Made by a program: the position numbers and the translations under genes. Below the pieces are notes generated by a model, which saw only the letters and a list, made by a program, of their open reading frames with translations, made no database searches and had not been told where the DNA came from. This document shows, piece by piece, positions 9,801 to 20,399 of a stretch of 64,000 nucleotides of DNA. Each line of letters starts with the position of its first letter. Within the stretch, counting starts at the first letter, position 1. This DNA is from Tubulanus polymorphus (lineage: Eukaryota > Nemertea > Palaeonemertea > Tubulaniformes > Tubulanidae), in contig NC_134025.1 in the NCBI RefSeq assembly GCF_964204645.1, forward strand, positions 16,336,001 through 16,400,000. The letters run 5' to 3'.

Positions 9801-10557
9801 GAAGGGCATGCAAACTGTCGCCAAACTATGTTTAAATAGCATGTGGGGTAAACTCGGTCAAAATGAAAACAAAACCACTGCTAAATATATTTCAGACCCC
9901 GGTGAAATGTACAGCATGCTTTTAGACGATAGTTTGGAGACACAAGATTTACTGTTGGGTAACGAAGAGGTGTTAAGGGTGCACTACAGAAAACGCAACG
10001 AATTTGTCGAATCCTCCGGTAAAACTAGCGTCGCCTTAGCCGCGTTCACAACGGCGCATGCTCGACTAATTCTCTATAGTTATATGGAGAAACTAGGGGA
10101 TCGAACCCTTTACACGGATACCGACTCAATCATTTACACAGTTAAACCTGATCAATGGGTTCCGCCAACTGGAAACTTTTTAGGGGATATGACCGATGAG
10201 TTGGCAGATAAATACGGAGATGGTGCCTATATTTTGGAATTCGTTTCGGCCGGTCCGAAAAACTATGCATTCCGTGTTTTCAGTCCGCGTGACAATAAAT
10301 TCTCATCGGAATGCAAAGTGAAAGGAATTAATTTGAATTTTAGAAATAAACAAATAGTCAACTTTAAATCAATGGTTGATATTATAGTCGGTGAAAAATA
10401 CGATCATTTGTACGTTTCCATTCCAAACAAGATAAATCGAGACATCAAAAAATGTTCCATATTTAATAGAGACGAGCGAAAAATATATCGCGCCGTATAC
10501 ACTAAAAGGGCTTTTGATCCAACGAACATATTTAACACGCTTCCCTACGGTTTTTAG
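6816..10557 (+). pseudogene. POLB: DNA polymerase type B (protein-primed family), one frameshift
   Basis: The conserved Maverick PolB N-terminal region (INNDDDLCLARALVVAKA) is in one frame from 6816 or 6912 to about 7500. The rest, from about 7502 to 10557, is in another frame and includes a Cys-rich zinc-binding section (CFSCKKGYN onward). Motifs: ExoI FDFETTT near 8031, a later exonuclease-type segment AHNFQSFDGYFIL, palm motif A DICSLYPYV near 9283, motif B KLCLNSMWGKLG near 9823, motif C YTDTDSIIY near 10112. All catalytic acids are present. A single-base shift at about 7495-7505 is the only lesion seen, so this may be a sequencing error or a young pseudogene. The gene would replicate the linear element by protein priming, as known for the family. 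Confidence 0.93.
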
Positions 10558-10993
10558 ATACGCGTTTTATTATTCTCCTCTAGTCACCACTATTTTTTCG
10601 AATTTAAATAATGAATTTTTTTGTACATTTACTATTTATATAGAATATTTATCCTTTACTAATATAATAAAGTTTATCAAATATTATGTTAAATTGAACA
10701 TCGTTATTCCTTTATTGATATGTTAATTATCATAGTCGCTTTGGATTACACTAAAGGATGGAATTTGATCGTGTAGATAAGGCCAACAATGAGAGGATTG
10801 ATTGATAGGCAATTGATGGAATCATGCTACAGACAGTCGACATATCGAAATGACTGAACTTTAAGGGAATGAATGACCGACGAAACAATGACAAAGACAA
10901 TTGACTTCTATTGACACACGTTTATTTTCATTTAATCGTGGATAATAAAGTCAGAACAACAATACATATTATTAGACCGTTAATTAAACGTAT
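10558..10993. other. Non-coding spacer between convergent PolB and PC4-like genes
   Basis: 436 bp of AT-rich sequence with several AATAAA-like signals usable as polyadenylation sites by both convergent genes. No ORF, repeat or RNA gene seen. Confidence 0.6.
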
Positions 10994-11831
10994 TTATTTA
11001 TTCTTACTGGGAGCGTATGCGGAATATTCTGGAGCATTACGAACTCCGCTAGTGTCCTTTGCGCAGTATGCGCATCTATATTCTTGATTTTGATGACTTT
11101 GTTCGTACCAACACGGTTTCATATCGGATAGTTCGGGTACATCGTCGCTAAAATTAATGTCTTTTAATTTCTTCCACTGAGAGAGAGATAATTTTACACC
11201 TTTTCTAGAAGGTACGGTTTCGCCTTTCGCATCGCATAGTATATAGAACCGTATATCGATGTATACACGACTATTATGACTAGAACGATAGATTTTAATA
11301 AAGTTCGAACGACCGATAGTCATAACTCCCACATATCCCGCTTGTTGTTTGACTCGCTCAATTTCGTGTTCGATATCGGATTTACAGTAGTCGATATGTA
11401 CCCACTCTTGCAAATCTAACGCGATACCGTTTTTAGTCGGGTATAACTGGTGCTTCCGGTCGCAGCACTCGTATGTCCTGAGATCGATACGTTTTGAACC
11501 CTGCCATGTTTTCACGCACGCGTAAACGAGTTGTCCTAAATAATGAGGATCGGGTTGACCATCTGACGATGTGACGGTTTTCATTGACTGAGGCGTATCG
11601 ACGGCGTTATCATTAACGATTGAGTCTATAGAAAATAAAGTTACGAAATTAAGTATTTAGAACATACATACATCATTTTACGAAATATTGTCTCGAAACA
11701 GAAATAGACTTACCGAAATTAAGTTTGAGATGAACCGGTTTCCTTTTCCTATATGCGGGTGAAAGCTTCGCTTTTTTAGGAGAACTACATATTTTTAAAC
11801 TACATGTGCTTCGGCCGCTTGGTGAATCCAT
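10994..11831 (-). CDS. Double PC4-domain (p15 coactivator-like) protein, spliced
   Basis: Exon 1 runs 11831 to 11714, exon 2 runs 11626 to 10994. The 87-bp intron has donor CG/GTAAGT and acceptor CTATAG, phase 1, and the joined frame is open. The N-terminal exon is basic with an NLS-like KKAKLSPAYRKRKP. Two PC4-type modules follow: KRIDLRTYECCDRKHQLYP...GIALDLQEWVHI and VYIDIRFYILCDAKGETVP...GVKLSLSQWKKL. Each has the D-I/L-R-x-Y and x-x-W-x-x-L signature of the ssDNA-binding coactivator PC4/Sub1. The C-terminus carries CxxC pairs (YRCAYCAKD). Likely a single-stranded DNA-binding or transcription-coactivator protein of the element; which one cannot be told from sequence. Confidence 0.78.
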
Positions 11832-11939
11832 GATATCCGCGATAGTCGATGTGAAGAGATCCGATGTTAACCGCCCGAAGTCTCCGAGTTAAATGACGTC
11901 TAAACATGATTTATATCGCGTTTTTATTGTCCACAAATA

Positions 11940-12002
11940 TCAGGCCCGAACACGTTTTATGGCTTCGCTTTATTGTTATCGATATTCTCGCCCAAACACG
12001 TT
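11940..12002. promoter_or_regulatory. CCCGAACACGTT and CCCAAACACGTT motifs upstream of PC4-like gene
   Basis: Two copies about 47 bp apart (about 11944-11955 and 11991-12002), roughly 110-170 bp upstream of the PC4-like ATG. The first is identical over 12 bases to the motif upstream of the TBP-like gene at about 4038-4049, suggesting joint control of the two genes. Confidence 0.4.
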
Positions 12003-12028
12003 TTCCCCCACCAACATGATGTAATCAA

Positions 12029-12072
12029 TGACGTCATCCATGACGTCATCCATGACGTCAGCGATGACGTCA
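12029..12072. promoter_or_regulatory. Four consecutive TGACGTCA (CRE) palindromes
   Basis: Perfect TGACGTCA at 12029, 12041, 12053 and 12065, exactly 12 bp apart. This consensus binds CREB/ATF bZIP factors. A TATATAA box lies at 12118-12124 next to the inferred element end. The group could be the terminal promoter, or protein sites at the terminus, of Polinton A. Confidence 0.7.
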
Positions 12073-12138
12073 TTGCTCCTCACTGCTCCTCACTCCTCAC
12101 TCGGTCCCAAAGTGACCCTATATAACTACTCCTATAGC

Positions 12139-13510
12139 GTATGTGTTAGATATTTCGGGTTGGATTTATCTACTCCGATAGCTTTTTTATACAGTTGGTG
12201 ACACTTGCGTGAACATTTGTTTAATCCATATGTCATCCACGGTTCCTTAATATCTATTCTAAAATTTATAGAACTTTCTGGTGCATGATGCTCTAATACG
12301 TTATATATTTCATTCATTAGCAATTCGCACGCTGAATTCGTATCCAAATGATATACATAGGAAAAATTCGCTACAGATAAAGATTCAATAATGTTTTGTA
12401 ATTTATAGTTATTCAAATTCCGTGATTTTATTGGGCAGATATTTTTCTTTTTTGGAGGATTTTTAATAGATACTAAACACGGAAAGTGATCGGAAATATC
12501 TGATATAATGATACAGGAGTAAACCTGTCCTTTCATATAAGTATCAATATAAATATTGTCAATGAGTGCCGCTGTACTTGTTTTGCTTTAGTGAATATGT
12601 TATTGTAATCATTAATGAATTGCGTTTCATTAGTACCCGGTATTCGGTATATGTCCCCAATAATTATGTTATTATATTCAATGAATATTGATTCAAACTA
12701 GGAATGGTGGAGCGGTGTGGCCGACTGGTTAGAGCGTTCGACTCTGGGAAGCCAGGTCGTGGGTTCGAACCCCGTACATTGCCGTAGTGTCCTCGGGCAA
12801 GACACTTATCCTCATTGCCTCTCTCCACCCAGGAGTAAATGGGTACCTGGCTCTGATAGTAATGGCTCTGATAGATGACTCCTGAGCGCCTAGCAGCTGC
12901 TCGGATGTTACCTCTCCCCAGGGAGAGATGACTGATACATGGAATAGAGTTATAGGCTGGGGGTAATAATACCAAGTTTAGAGCGCATTTGAACATGACT
13001 CTAGTTTGGATACCTGCGATATATAAATGTCAATTATTATTATTATTATTATTATTCAAACTGCCCTTGTTTGAAAATATTTAGATCATTTCTTTCTATA
13101 AATGACAGCTCATTTTTTATAAAGATGGCTACACCTCCACCAGTTTGACCTTGCCGATGTTGTTCAATTAGGCTAAAACCTGGGATGCGACATTTACACT
13201 TGTTTCTGTCAGTAATTGAACTTTCACATAACAAAATAATATGTATCTTACAATTTTGTGATTTACAATTTGCTATTAAATTTCCAAGTTGATCGATTTT
13301 ATTTGCTAGCCCACGGATATTGAATTGTAAAATATTTAGTCCATTCTTGTTAGTGTCGAGACAATTGATATTATCAATATCTGGACAATTATTAGATTGT
13401 AGCATTTCATCTGACTTGTCATTTAAACAAAAGTTTTCGTTGTTTAGTATAGTAGTAATTCGTTCTAGTCCATTTATATTTCGGGTTTTCTGTTTCTTCA
13501 CAGAAAACCC
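12139..13510 (-). pseudogene. LINE (CR1/Jockey-type) APE-endonuclease fragment, split by a SINE
   Basis: Minus-strand segments read in order: LNILQFNIRGLANKI, IILLCESSITD, GGGVAIFIKN (13052-13501), then past the SINE GDIYRIPGTN, then ISDHFPCLVSI and a pre-RT linker (12132-12536). These are the motifs of an APE-type endonuclease of a non-LTR retrotransposon. Stops and frame changes show it is dead. Reverse transcriptase is absent: coding similarity ends at about 12139. Loss of the 3' part is unusual for a LINE and fits interruption by Polinton A. Confidence 0.75.
12699..13053 (+). repeat. tRNA-derived SINE with 9-bp target duplication
   Basis: The head carries polymerase III box A (TGGCCGACTGGTTAGAGCG) and box B (GGTTCGAACCCC), then a conserved central domain (TCGGGCAAGACACTTATCC and following) and an (ATT)n tail. 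Both sides carry attcaaact (12690-12698 and 13054-13062). Flanking LINE endonuclease coding reads across the empty site, proving insertion into the LINE. Confidence 0.9.
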
Positions 13511-13630
13511 TATTGAAATTCGCGTGATTATTAGGGTTTCTGCTGCCTCGGCAGAAGCTCTATTGGATTCCTGCTGATTATTATTAGGGTTTCTGCTGCC
13601 TCGGCAGAAACCCTATTGGATTCCTGCTGA
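13480..13630. repeat. Tandem hairpin-forming repeats (about 52 bp)
   Basis: Three stem-loops in a row. The first is GGGTTTTCTGT...ACAGAAAACCC near 13484-13510; the second and third follow AGGGTTTCTGC...GGCAGAA(ACCCT) near 13533-13560 and 13585-13613. Between them is a shared spacer CTATTGGATTCCTGCTGATT. Host repetitive DNA of unknown class. Confidence 0.75.
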
Positions 13631-13894
13631 TTATTATTTTAACATATTTTCCACTGAGTTTCGTCACAAAAAAATCATCTTCTATTAGATTTGACTACTT
13701 ACAACAACGAAATGTTAAACTCTGATAATAATATAACAGTCTCTTCCTGCGCGTAGTTTCTATGGATGTACTGTGCTTCCTATTTTAAACTTGAAGTTAC
13801 TTAAAGATAACACCGGTGGAAATAGCAATCATTAATCATGCCGCGCATACTGGCGCGAATCTGAAAGTTTGTGACGTCAATTCATAAATAAATA
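13631..13894. other. No feature recognised
   Basis: 264 bp without ORF or clear repeat; one GTGACGTCA near 13871. Confidence 0.5.
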
Positions 13895-13961
13895 AAGAAG
13901 GAATGCTCCGAGAATATCCAAATCACAGGTTACTGTGAATAACTAGGGTTCGACCATTAAA
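13895..13961. repeat. Left copy of an inverted repeat bracketing Polinton remnant B
   Basis: Shares AAGAAGGA...GCTCCGAGAAT, CCAAATCACAGGTTACTGTG and a TTCGACCATT end, in reverse complement, with 21058-21128. Roughly 65 bp at high identity; a GTGACGTCA lies just outside both copies. It looks like the terminal repeats of a separate DNA transposon or Polinton into which remnant B fell, or of a larger element that contained it. Confidence 0.7.
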
Positions 13962-14630
13962 ACATCAACCCATTTAAAAGTATTATTTGCTGTAATATAT
14001 TTCCACATTCTTGTTCTAATATTCTATTAAATCGTTCAACAACTGCTGCTTTTTTATCCGATTTTGTTGAAAGATATTTAATATTATGATAATCCAAGAG
14101 TTCATGAACAGATGAATTATCAAATTTTTTTCCATCATCAAATTGCATTTTATTCTGGCTTTATTTTACCACCTGAAAGAAATTTTCTTAAAACATTTGA
14201 TGTTTGTACAGCATATTTACTATTAAGTGGGAAGCTCCATACATAACGACTACAAATATCAATCATATTCAATATCCACCAATAATCATCATTATCTTTC
14301 TAAACATTTTTCATATCAATTAAATCTCCTTGCCCCCCCCCCCCCCACTGTTGATCTACATAACTTACCATAGTTTTACGAGTTTTACATTTTCTAACAA
14401 TTTTTTTATGCGTTGTATATGTTGGTTGTTCTAACATAAAATCATTTATATCTTTATATTTAACTAAATTTTGTGGGATTATCTTATCTAACTTATCTTG
14501 TTTTACTTGAGGCCATATATTTTTGGTAGAAGAATATGCAACCGAACTCTCAGGGTTATAATATAAATTTCTTAAATATTGTTCTTTAGTATTTCGAGTT
14601 TTTTTTTATCCCCCATTTATATATCGTTAA
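13957..14630 (-). pseudogene. INT: Polinton integrase remnant
   Basis: Reading leftward, fragments match the D integrase in order: NLYYNPES, QPTYTTHKK, a DLIDMKN catalytic segment, then QFDDGKKFDNSS and KKAAVVERFNRIL carrying the second Asp and the Glu. Several stops and a 14-base C run (14333-14346) in place of part of the core show it is dead. The chromodomain end is missing at the left break. Confidence 0.8.
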
Positions 14631-14659
14631 TCCTAACTTTATATTTTTAATATTGAATA

Positions 14660-15887
14660 TCATGTAGTTGAGAATTTTCAATATTTAATTGCGCATCAGA
14701 TATAAGATAAATTTTGAAATTTAAACTTCCTTTTTCCTTTTTCATGAATAATTGTATTCCATCTTTTGTATTTTGTAGTTTTTTCCCAGAACCATGTAAT
14801 AAATTATCCTCTGTTGTTCTAAAATCTGATCATAATGCATATTTATTACCGGTATAATAATCAATTTGATTAATATTACAATTTTCAAATGATTTTACTT
14901 TTTCATTCATAAAATGTTTTCTAATTTCTGGCCATTGATCAATCATTCTCATTCCTTGGCAAAATATTTTATTTGCTATACCTTTAATAGTTATTTCTAC
15001 TTTTGTTATTTCAGGATTATAATAATTATCTACCTTTATTGCGCCATTAGAATATATTGCAATGGTAAAAAATATTAATACACCTTTAATAGATCTTCTT
15101 GGGAAGTTAATATTCTCATTAATTATTTCATCATTTGCACTTAAGGTTACAATTTTAAATTTTTGAATATAATCATATAATAATGAAAATCCTTCATGAT
15201 ATTGAGTTTGAATTGTGCTCGCAATATTTTCATCAGTTACTGTGTCATATTCTACACATATATTCGATAATTTATGACCCATATCTTTAACTACACTTGA
15301 TAATACAATTTCATTAACAGGAGCAAATGTTATCTCGAATATAATATCTTCTTGAATTGCGTATTTATATAAAGGTGCATTATTATTTATCAATTCAAAG
15401 TCTTATGGAATTTTATATTTGCTTCCATAAATCTTTTTTATCAAATTATCTTTAGCATTAGTTATTATTGCATTATTAGCTTCTGATCTTAATTTATTAT
15501 GGTTTTTTGATTGGATGCCTTGAAATATTATATTATTTCTATTTTCTTTTGTTAACCATAAATCTTTGTAACGCATAAATAAATTATAATCATCTAATGA
15601 GAAAACTGTTTTTGGTCCAATCTTTATAGTTAGTTTTTAATTAAATATCTCCCAACAGTATCAACAACATAATTATTATTATTACCAGTTACATTTATAT
15701 CAGCTGACAAATAAATACTATTTGGAACATAAAACGTATTTTCTGTTAATCTCGGGATTCTAACATATATAGTTTCATCAGGATTAATATTAGAAGGATT
15801 ATGAGTAATTATATGATGAGATATCTCTGCTTTAATAGCATTAGATATTCTAGAATTCTTAGAAGGATTTATATATCTCCTACTCAT
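14660..15887 (-). pseudogene. MCP: Major capsid protein, AT-rich lineage (frameshifted)
   Basis: The N-terminal part (15630-15887: YINPSK, NPSNINPDETIYVRIPRLT, FYVPNSIYLSADI) and C-terminal part (14830-15393: PLYKYAIQEDIIFEITFAP, ENINFPRRSIKG, YYNPEITKVEITIKG) match the Polinton hexon-type capsid seen in D. Frame changes near 15600, near 15400 and below 14830 break it. Preceded by a T run and TAAATAAATG. Confidence 0.82.
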
Positions 15888-15903
15888 TTATTTAACAAAA
15901 AAA

Positions 15904-17346
15904 TTAACATTTATTTTTTATCATATTCACTAACCCAAAAACAATAGCGCTAACAATTGTAATTAAAAATAAAATAATATGTTCAGCAGCAAAACTAAGA
16001 ATATTTCCAGCAGATTTTACTACAAAACCAACAATTGATGCTATAACTCCGGGTAAAGCTGCAGCAGATTTTTTAGATAGTTCCCATAGATATTTTGCTA
16101 ATTTATTAAAACCATCTTTAACTTTATCTTGTATAGAATTATTATGACTTGGAGGTTTATCCGGTTTATTGGGTGTAGGCGTAGATTTTGATGAATTTGA
16201 AATAGCTAAACCAATTGTTGTAAATAACATAGTTACAGCTGTTAGAATTGAAAGAATTGTTATACCTTCTAGTTTAAACAATAATTTTATTCTATCTTTC
16301 AATGATATTTCAGAATTTGGTTTTATCAACAAATCTTAAAAAATAGCTTTTAATCTATTAATATTAAAAATCGTATGATTTTTTTAATAATTTTATTTCT
16401 TCTTCCTGTAATTTTATATTATATTCTAAATCATCTTTTTCTTTTTCTAAATATGCATTTCTTTTTTTAAATTCAATTTCTTCAATAACTTTATTATCTC
16501 TATCTAATTTTAATTGTTCTATTTTTTTAATTTTGTCAGTTCTATCTTTTTCTAAAGTTTTGAAATTCTTAAATCTCTTATACTTTTATCATGTGCAATT
16601 TTATCAGATGCAAGTCTTATACTAATAATTTCTCTAATTGCTTTATCAGAAAATATATCTAATTCTTCTAATTCTTGATCTGTTGCGTCAAGAAATCCAT
16701 TCGGTAAAAGTTTTTCAATTGGAACTTTATTTGATTTAAGTTTACTACTTTTGGAAGTAATATTCTGTTCAGAAGTTACTTCTGGTTCTAAATTATTATT
16801 GATTATTTCGAAAAATTCATTAATTCTTTGTTTAAATACTCTTTTATTTTGATTTATTTCTGTGTCGGTAACATTTTCTATTTCATTACTATTACTTATT
16901 CTTTTAATTCTAAATGATTCTAAATTACTCAAAGTTTATTCTGCTAATATTTTGTTTTGACTTTTATAAGTGATATTAATATAATAATCACCTTTCAAAT
17001 GATAGTAATATTCACCATCTAAACATTTTAATTCTTGTACTAAATATCTGGCACCTCTATCATTTATATTATATCCAGATTTTTTAAATATAGTTTTAAA
17101 ATTATTTATATATTCATTATATTCTAAATTCTGTCTTACTAAATCTGGATTTTCATTTTCAATATTTATTCTCCGTCCAGCTCTTCTATCAAAATCGCCT
17201 GTTGATATTATATTATCATTAAAACCACTATCTGCTAAATTATTATTATATTCTGGCTCATTACCGTCATTAAGACTTGTTTCATTAAAATCAGGCGGAT
17301 GTTCTTCAGTATTCATTCCAATGTCTTCTCCACCATCTACATCCAT
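15904..17346 (-). pseudogene. Coiled-coil plus C-terminal membrane protein, broken
   Basis: Counterpart of the D protein at 50621. Acidic N-terminus (16936-17346), a middle segment (16552-16932), a decayed coiled-coil region (16340-16550), and an open C-terminal piece (15904-16332) with a hydrophobic segment near ILSILTAVTMLFTTIGLAIS and a second after KSAAALPGVIASIVGFV. The C-terminal half resembles pVI/membrane-type proteins of other Polintons; function unproven. Confidence 0.7.
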
Positions 17347-17368
17347 TTATATAATAAAAAAATTAAAA

Positions 17369-18750
17369 TTAAAAATAAAATATTCCTCCTATTACAATTC
17401 CTATACAAGTAATAGCTAATTTAGTAATTTCATGTGATTTATTATCATTATTACTTATTATTTTCATTATTTCATGTTGAATATTATCAGTTTTTATATT
17501 TTCTGTAGTATTGTAATCTTTTATTTTAGAATCATTATCCAATTTAATATTTTTAGTTTCTGTTGATTGAATACGTTTTTTAATTTTTTCACCTTCCATT
17601 AGTTTTGGAGCAGTAATAATCTTTTTATTTATCTCATTTAATCCAAACTTATTATTTATTGTTGCAGTTTTAATTAGATTATTATAACCAATTATATTTC
17701 CCATTTTTAATATTAAATCATTTGAAATAATTAACAAATTAGGGCCTATACAATAATTAAATCTTACATGTGATTTATCTAAATAATTTTGATATTTTAC
17801 GATGTTTTCTGGAATCGATCTAATTTTATCATTATGAATAGAATCTTCAAATAAAACTTTAAATTGTTTTTGTGTATCAAATGATGTATTTAAATTTCCA
17901 ATTATTGGGGATCTTGTTTCAACTTGAGCGCCTAGTATGCAAATCAAATAAGTTCTAATTGATTGATTTATTCTTTGTATACCAGCTTTAGTAAAACCTT
18001 CACTATTTTCTAAAATAAGATAAACCCAACCATTATTGTTTTCTTGTTTTAAATTATCATAGAATTTCGGCAATTTATTCAAATTTAATGTTTCTAAATC
18101 CTTAGTTTCTATTTTACCATAACCTAATTTATTATTATAGATATTATAAAAACTATTAGATGGTATGGGAAGTGTGCAATATTGTAAAATATTTTCAGGA
18201 CAAGGAAGTGATCTTATTGTTCCACGTTTTGTTCTAAAATCAGAATTATTTATATCTATATTAAACTCATTACAAATTTTATAAAAGTTTGATAAATTAA
18301 TATTATTATCTAATTCTTTAAAATACCTAGATCCTGGTAAAGGGGTCTCTAATTCATTTAATATTAATCTTATTTGAAAATAAGTATGAAATCTAAATAA
18401 ACTTTGAATTAATTTATATTTTGAATTATTCAAATGATCATTCCAACTAATTCCACATCCTGTTGTTGCACAATAAACAGCAAAATTTAATTGGTTCTGC
18501 CAATATTTCATATCAGATTTTAATAACTATTGTTTTTCATCTTTCAATTTTTTTAAATTAATTAAGTATACATGAAATATATTTTCCATCTTTGCATTAA
18601 AATTATTAGTTTCAGTAACATAAATATCTAAATTAATTAATGAATTTAAAACTTCATTTCTATATGAAATATCTTTATTTAAAATCTATTGCAGGAGTAT
18701 TACATTTAATTGATTTATTATATTGGAAAGCATTTGGAAAACTATCTACA
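17369..18750 (-). pseudogene. Conserved 380-450-residue Polinton protein, start lost
   Basis: 17369-18511 is open for 380 residues and holds the conserved block GFTKAGIQRINQSIRT, ILGAQVETRSPIIG and CIGPNLLIISNDL, ending in a hydrophobic tail (ITCIGIVIGGIFYF). The N-terminal part to about 18750 is present but broken, and the expected ATG reads ATT. The same protein is in D at 49280. Unknown function; the position in the capsid module and C-terminal anchor suggest a virion membrane or structural role. Confidence 0.7.
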
Positions 18751-18769
18751 ATTTATATAATAAAAAAAT

Positions 18770-19480
18770 TAATAATTTATTAATTCTTTTAATAATTTAT
18801 CTTGTTCTTCAACTGTTATTTTACCATTTAAACTTAATCTAATCTAATCTTAATCTATAATCTAATGTAATGTATTTTTTAATTTATTAATTTCTTTTAA
18901 AAGATAGCTAAATGTTTTAATGGTGAGAGTAATGCTAGAAATGTTATTACAGAACTAATTTTAACTGAACTACTAATAATAAAATAACATATAATCGTAC
19001 TTTTTAAATATTTTTTCTTTTTAATTTTTAAATCATTTTCAAATTCTAATATTTGTTTTTCCAAATATAATTTTAATTTAGTTAGTTATTCATATCATGA
19101 GGAATAATATCAATATTATCAACTTTATCATCCATTTATTTAGAAAAGAAATTACTAATTAGTATATTTATAAGCAACAAATAATACAATAACTGTTCCA
19201 CTAAAATCCATATTATTTCATATTTTTGTTGTTCACTACTAGTAAAAAAATTACGCATTTATATAGGAGGAATATATTTTTGTTTTTCCAAATAATCAAT
19301 TGTTAAGTTAGATAAAGTTACTGCTAATGTTAATTTCAAAATATCATTGATATCAAATCTATCAACATTAACACTTCCTATTTTAAATACTTTCTTTTAA
19401 TACCATTGAATAAGCAACAGTTCCAACTGATAGTAATGCTCCATTATATAAACCAGTTATTATCCACTTATTATCATTCA
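18770..19480 (-). pseudogene. Degraded cluster of small membrane-protein genes
   Basis: Remnants, in order, of the 144-residue two-TM protein (about 18770-19135), the 140-residue protein (short 3' and 5' scraps about 19140-19260) and the 73-residue protein (about 19260-19480), recognised by collinearity with 48141-49263 in D. All are interrupted by deletions or stops. Confidence 0.6.
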
Positions 19481-19484
19481 TTTA

Positions 19485-19841
19485 TTAATCAAAAAAATTA
19501 CTATCTTCAAAATATTTAGTTATCTTAGTTATAATTATTTCAGCATTTATAATATTATTAGTTTCATTTTCATATATTTCAGTTATTATTTTTTTAATAT
19601 CATTAATCTTAATAAAATCTACATCTAATTCATAAAATCTTAAAGACTCTCTAATTAAATCAGTAATCTTTTCAACATTAAAAGTTTCTTTATTTATTGT
19701 TGTTTCATAATCAAATGTTGTTTCATTAGAAAATGTAATATTTTTGATATGAGTTATTACATCAAAAATATTAAATTTCATTTCTTTCTCGCGTTTGAAA
19801 TCAAATCCAAAACATATACTCGGTCCTACTGTTATATTCAT
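19485..19841 (-). CDS. 118-residue Polinton protein of unknown function
   Basis: Open reading frame with N-terminus MNITVGPSICFGFDF and C-terminus TKYFEDSNFFD; 118 residues, same size as the C copy at 32963. Acidic, no membrane segment or known motif. Start is preceded by a T run and TATAAATG. Conservation of the open frame in two otherwise decayed elements supports a real protein. Confidence 0.65.
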   Translation of the reverse strand: MNITVGPSICFGFDFKREKEMKFNIFDVITHIKNITFSNETTFDYETTINKETFNVEKITDLIRESLRFYELDVDFIKINDIKKIITEIYENETNNIINAEIIITKITKYFEDSNFFD

Positions 19842-19854
19842 TTATATAATGAAA

Positions 19855-20387
19855 AAATTATTCTTTACATCTTATAACTAATTCATAAATTACAGGTAAG
19901 TTATTCAAATCAATTAAATAACCATTATGATTTCTAACTTCTAATTTAAAATTATTAAAATGTGGAATACAAGGCTTAAAATCACATTCAGCTAAATTAT
20001 AATTTATTTGAGTTCCAAATTGTTTAACATTTTTTAATTAATGATAAATTTTTAATTAATCACTTTTTAAAAATATAATTCTAAATCCAGCAGATAATAA
20101 AGTAGCTCTTTTATTAATTTCTTGCGCTAATGTTTCTAAATCATATAATCCTGGTTTTAAAAGTAAAGTAAACCATTTATTCTTATTTCTATCTTAAATC
20201 ATTGTCTATGATCAATAGTTTTATCCGATAAATTGTAAAATGAGTTACATAAACTTACATATACTAATTTTAAATCTACGCAATTCTTAAATTCTCTATC
20301 TAATTGTACTAGTAAATTATGCGATTTAAAATTTAATAGTTTTCTAGAATCAACAAATATTCTATATTCTTTTAATGTATCTTGCAT
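19855..20387 (-). pseudogene. Possible penton-like minor capsid gene, degraded
   Basis: Starts with LKEYRIFVDSRKLLNFKSHNLL and further down has PGLYDLETLAQEIN and LNNLPVIYELVIRCKE in changing frames. The layout (short N-terminal strand with DSR/SDAS, then a G-x-Y-x-x-x-x-L-x-x-x-I segment) resembles the penton-like protein of Polinton A, but similarity is weak. Broken by a stop and frame changes. Confidence 0.5.
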
Positions 20388-20399
20388 TTATTTTACTTA

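Larger units (their letters stand above)
1..12138. mobile_element. Polinton/Maverick A (adintovirus-like), left end outside window
   Basis: Contains the diagnostic Polinton set: double-jelly-roll major capsid protein, penton-like protein, DDE integrase with chromodomain, FtsK/HerA-type packaging ATPase and type B DNA polymerase, plus TBP-like and PC4-like genes. The capsid, integrase and ATPase genes run leftward and the polymerase rightward from a shared divergent region at 5876-6123. The right boundary is inferred at about 12138, because a LINE coding region starts abruptly there and lacks its 3' part, as if the Polinton had inserted into it. Neither terminal repeat nor target duplication can be checked because the left end is not present. 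Base composition is clearly less AT-rich than Polintons B-D, so this is a separate lineage. Confidence 0.85.

Noticed and set aside
12710-12785. Possible tRNA gene (box A and box B present)
   Set aside because: It is the head of a SINE with a conserved central domain, an (ATT)n tail and a 9-bp target duplication.
14333-14346. C14 run as a regulatory tract
   Set aside because: Lies inside a dead integrase remnant; most likely a mutational or assembly expansion.
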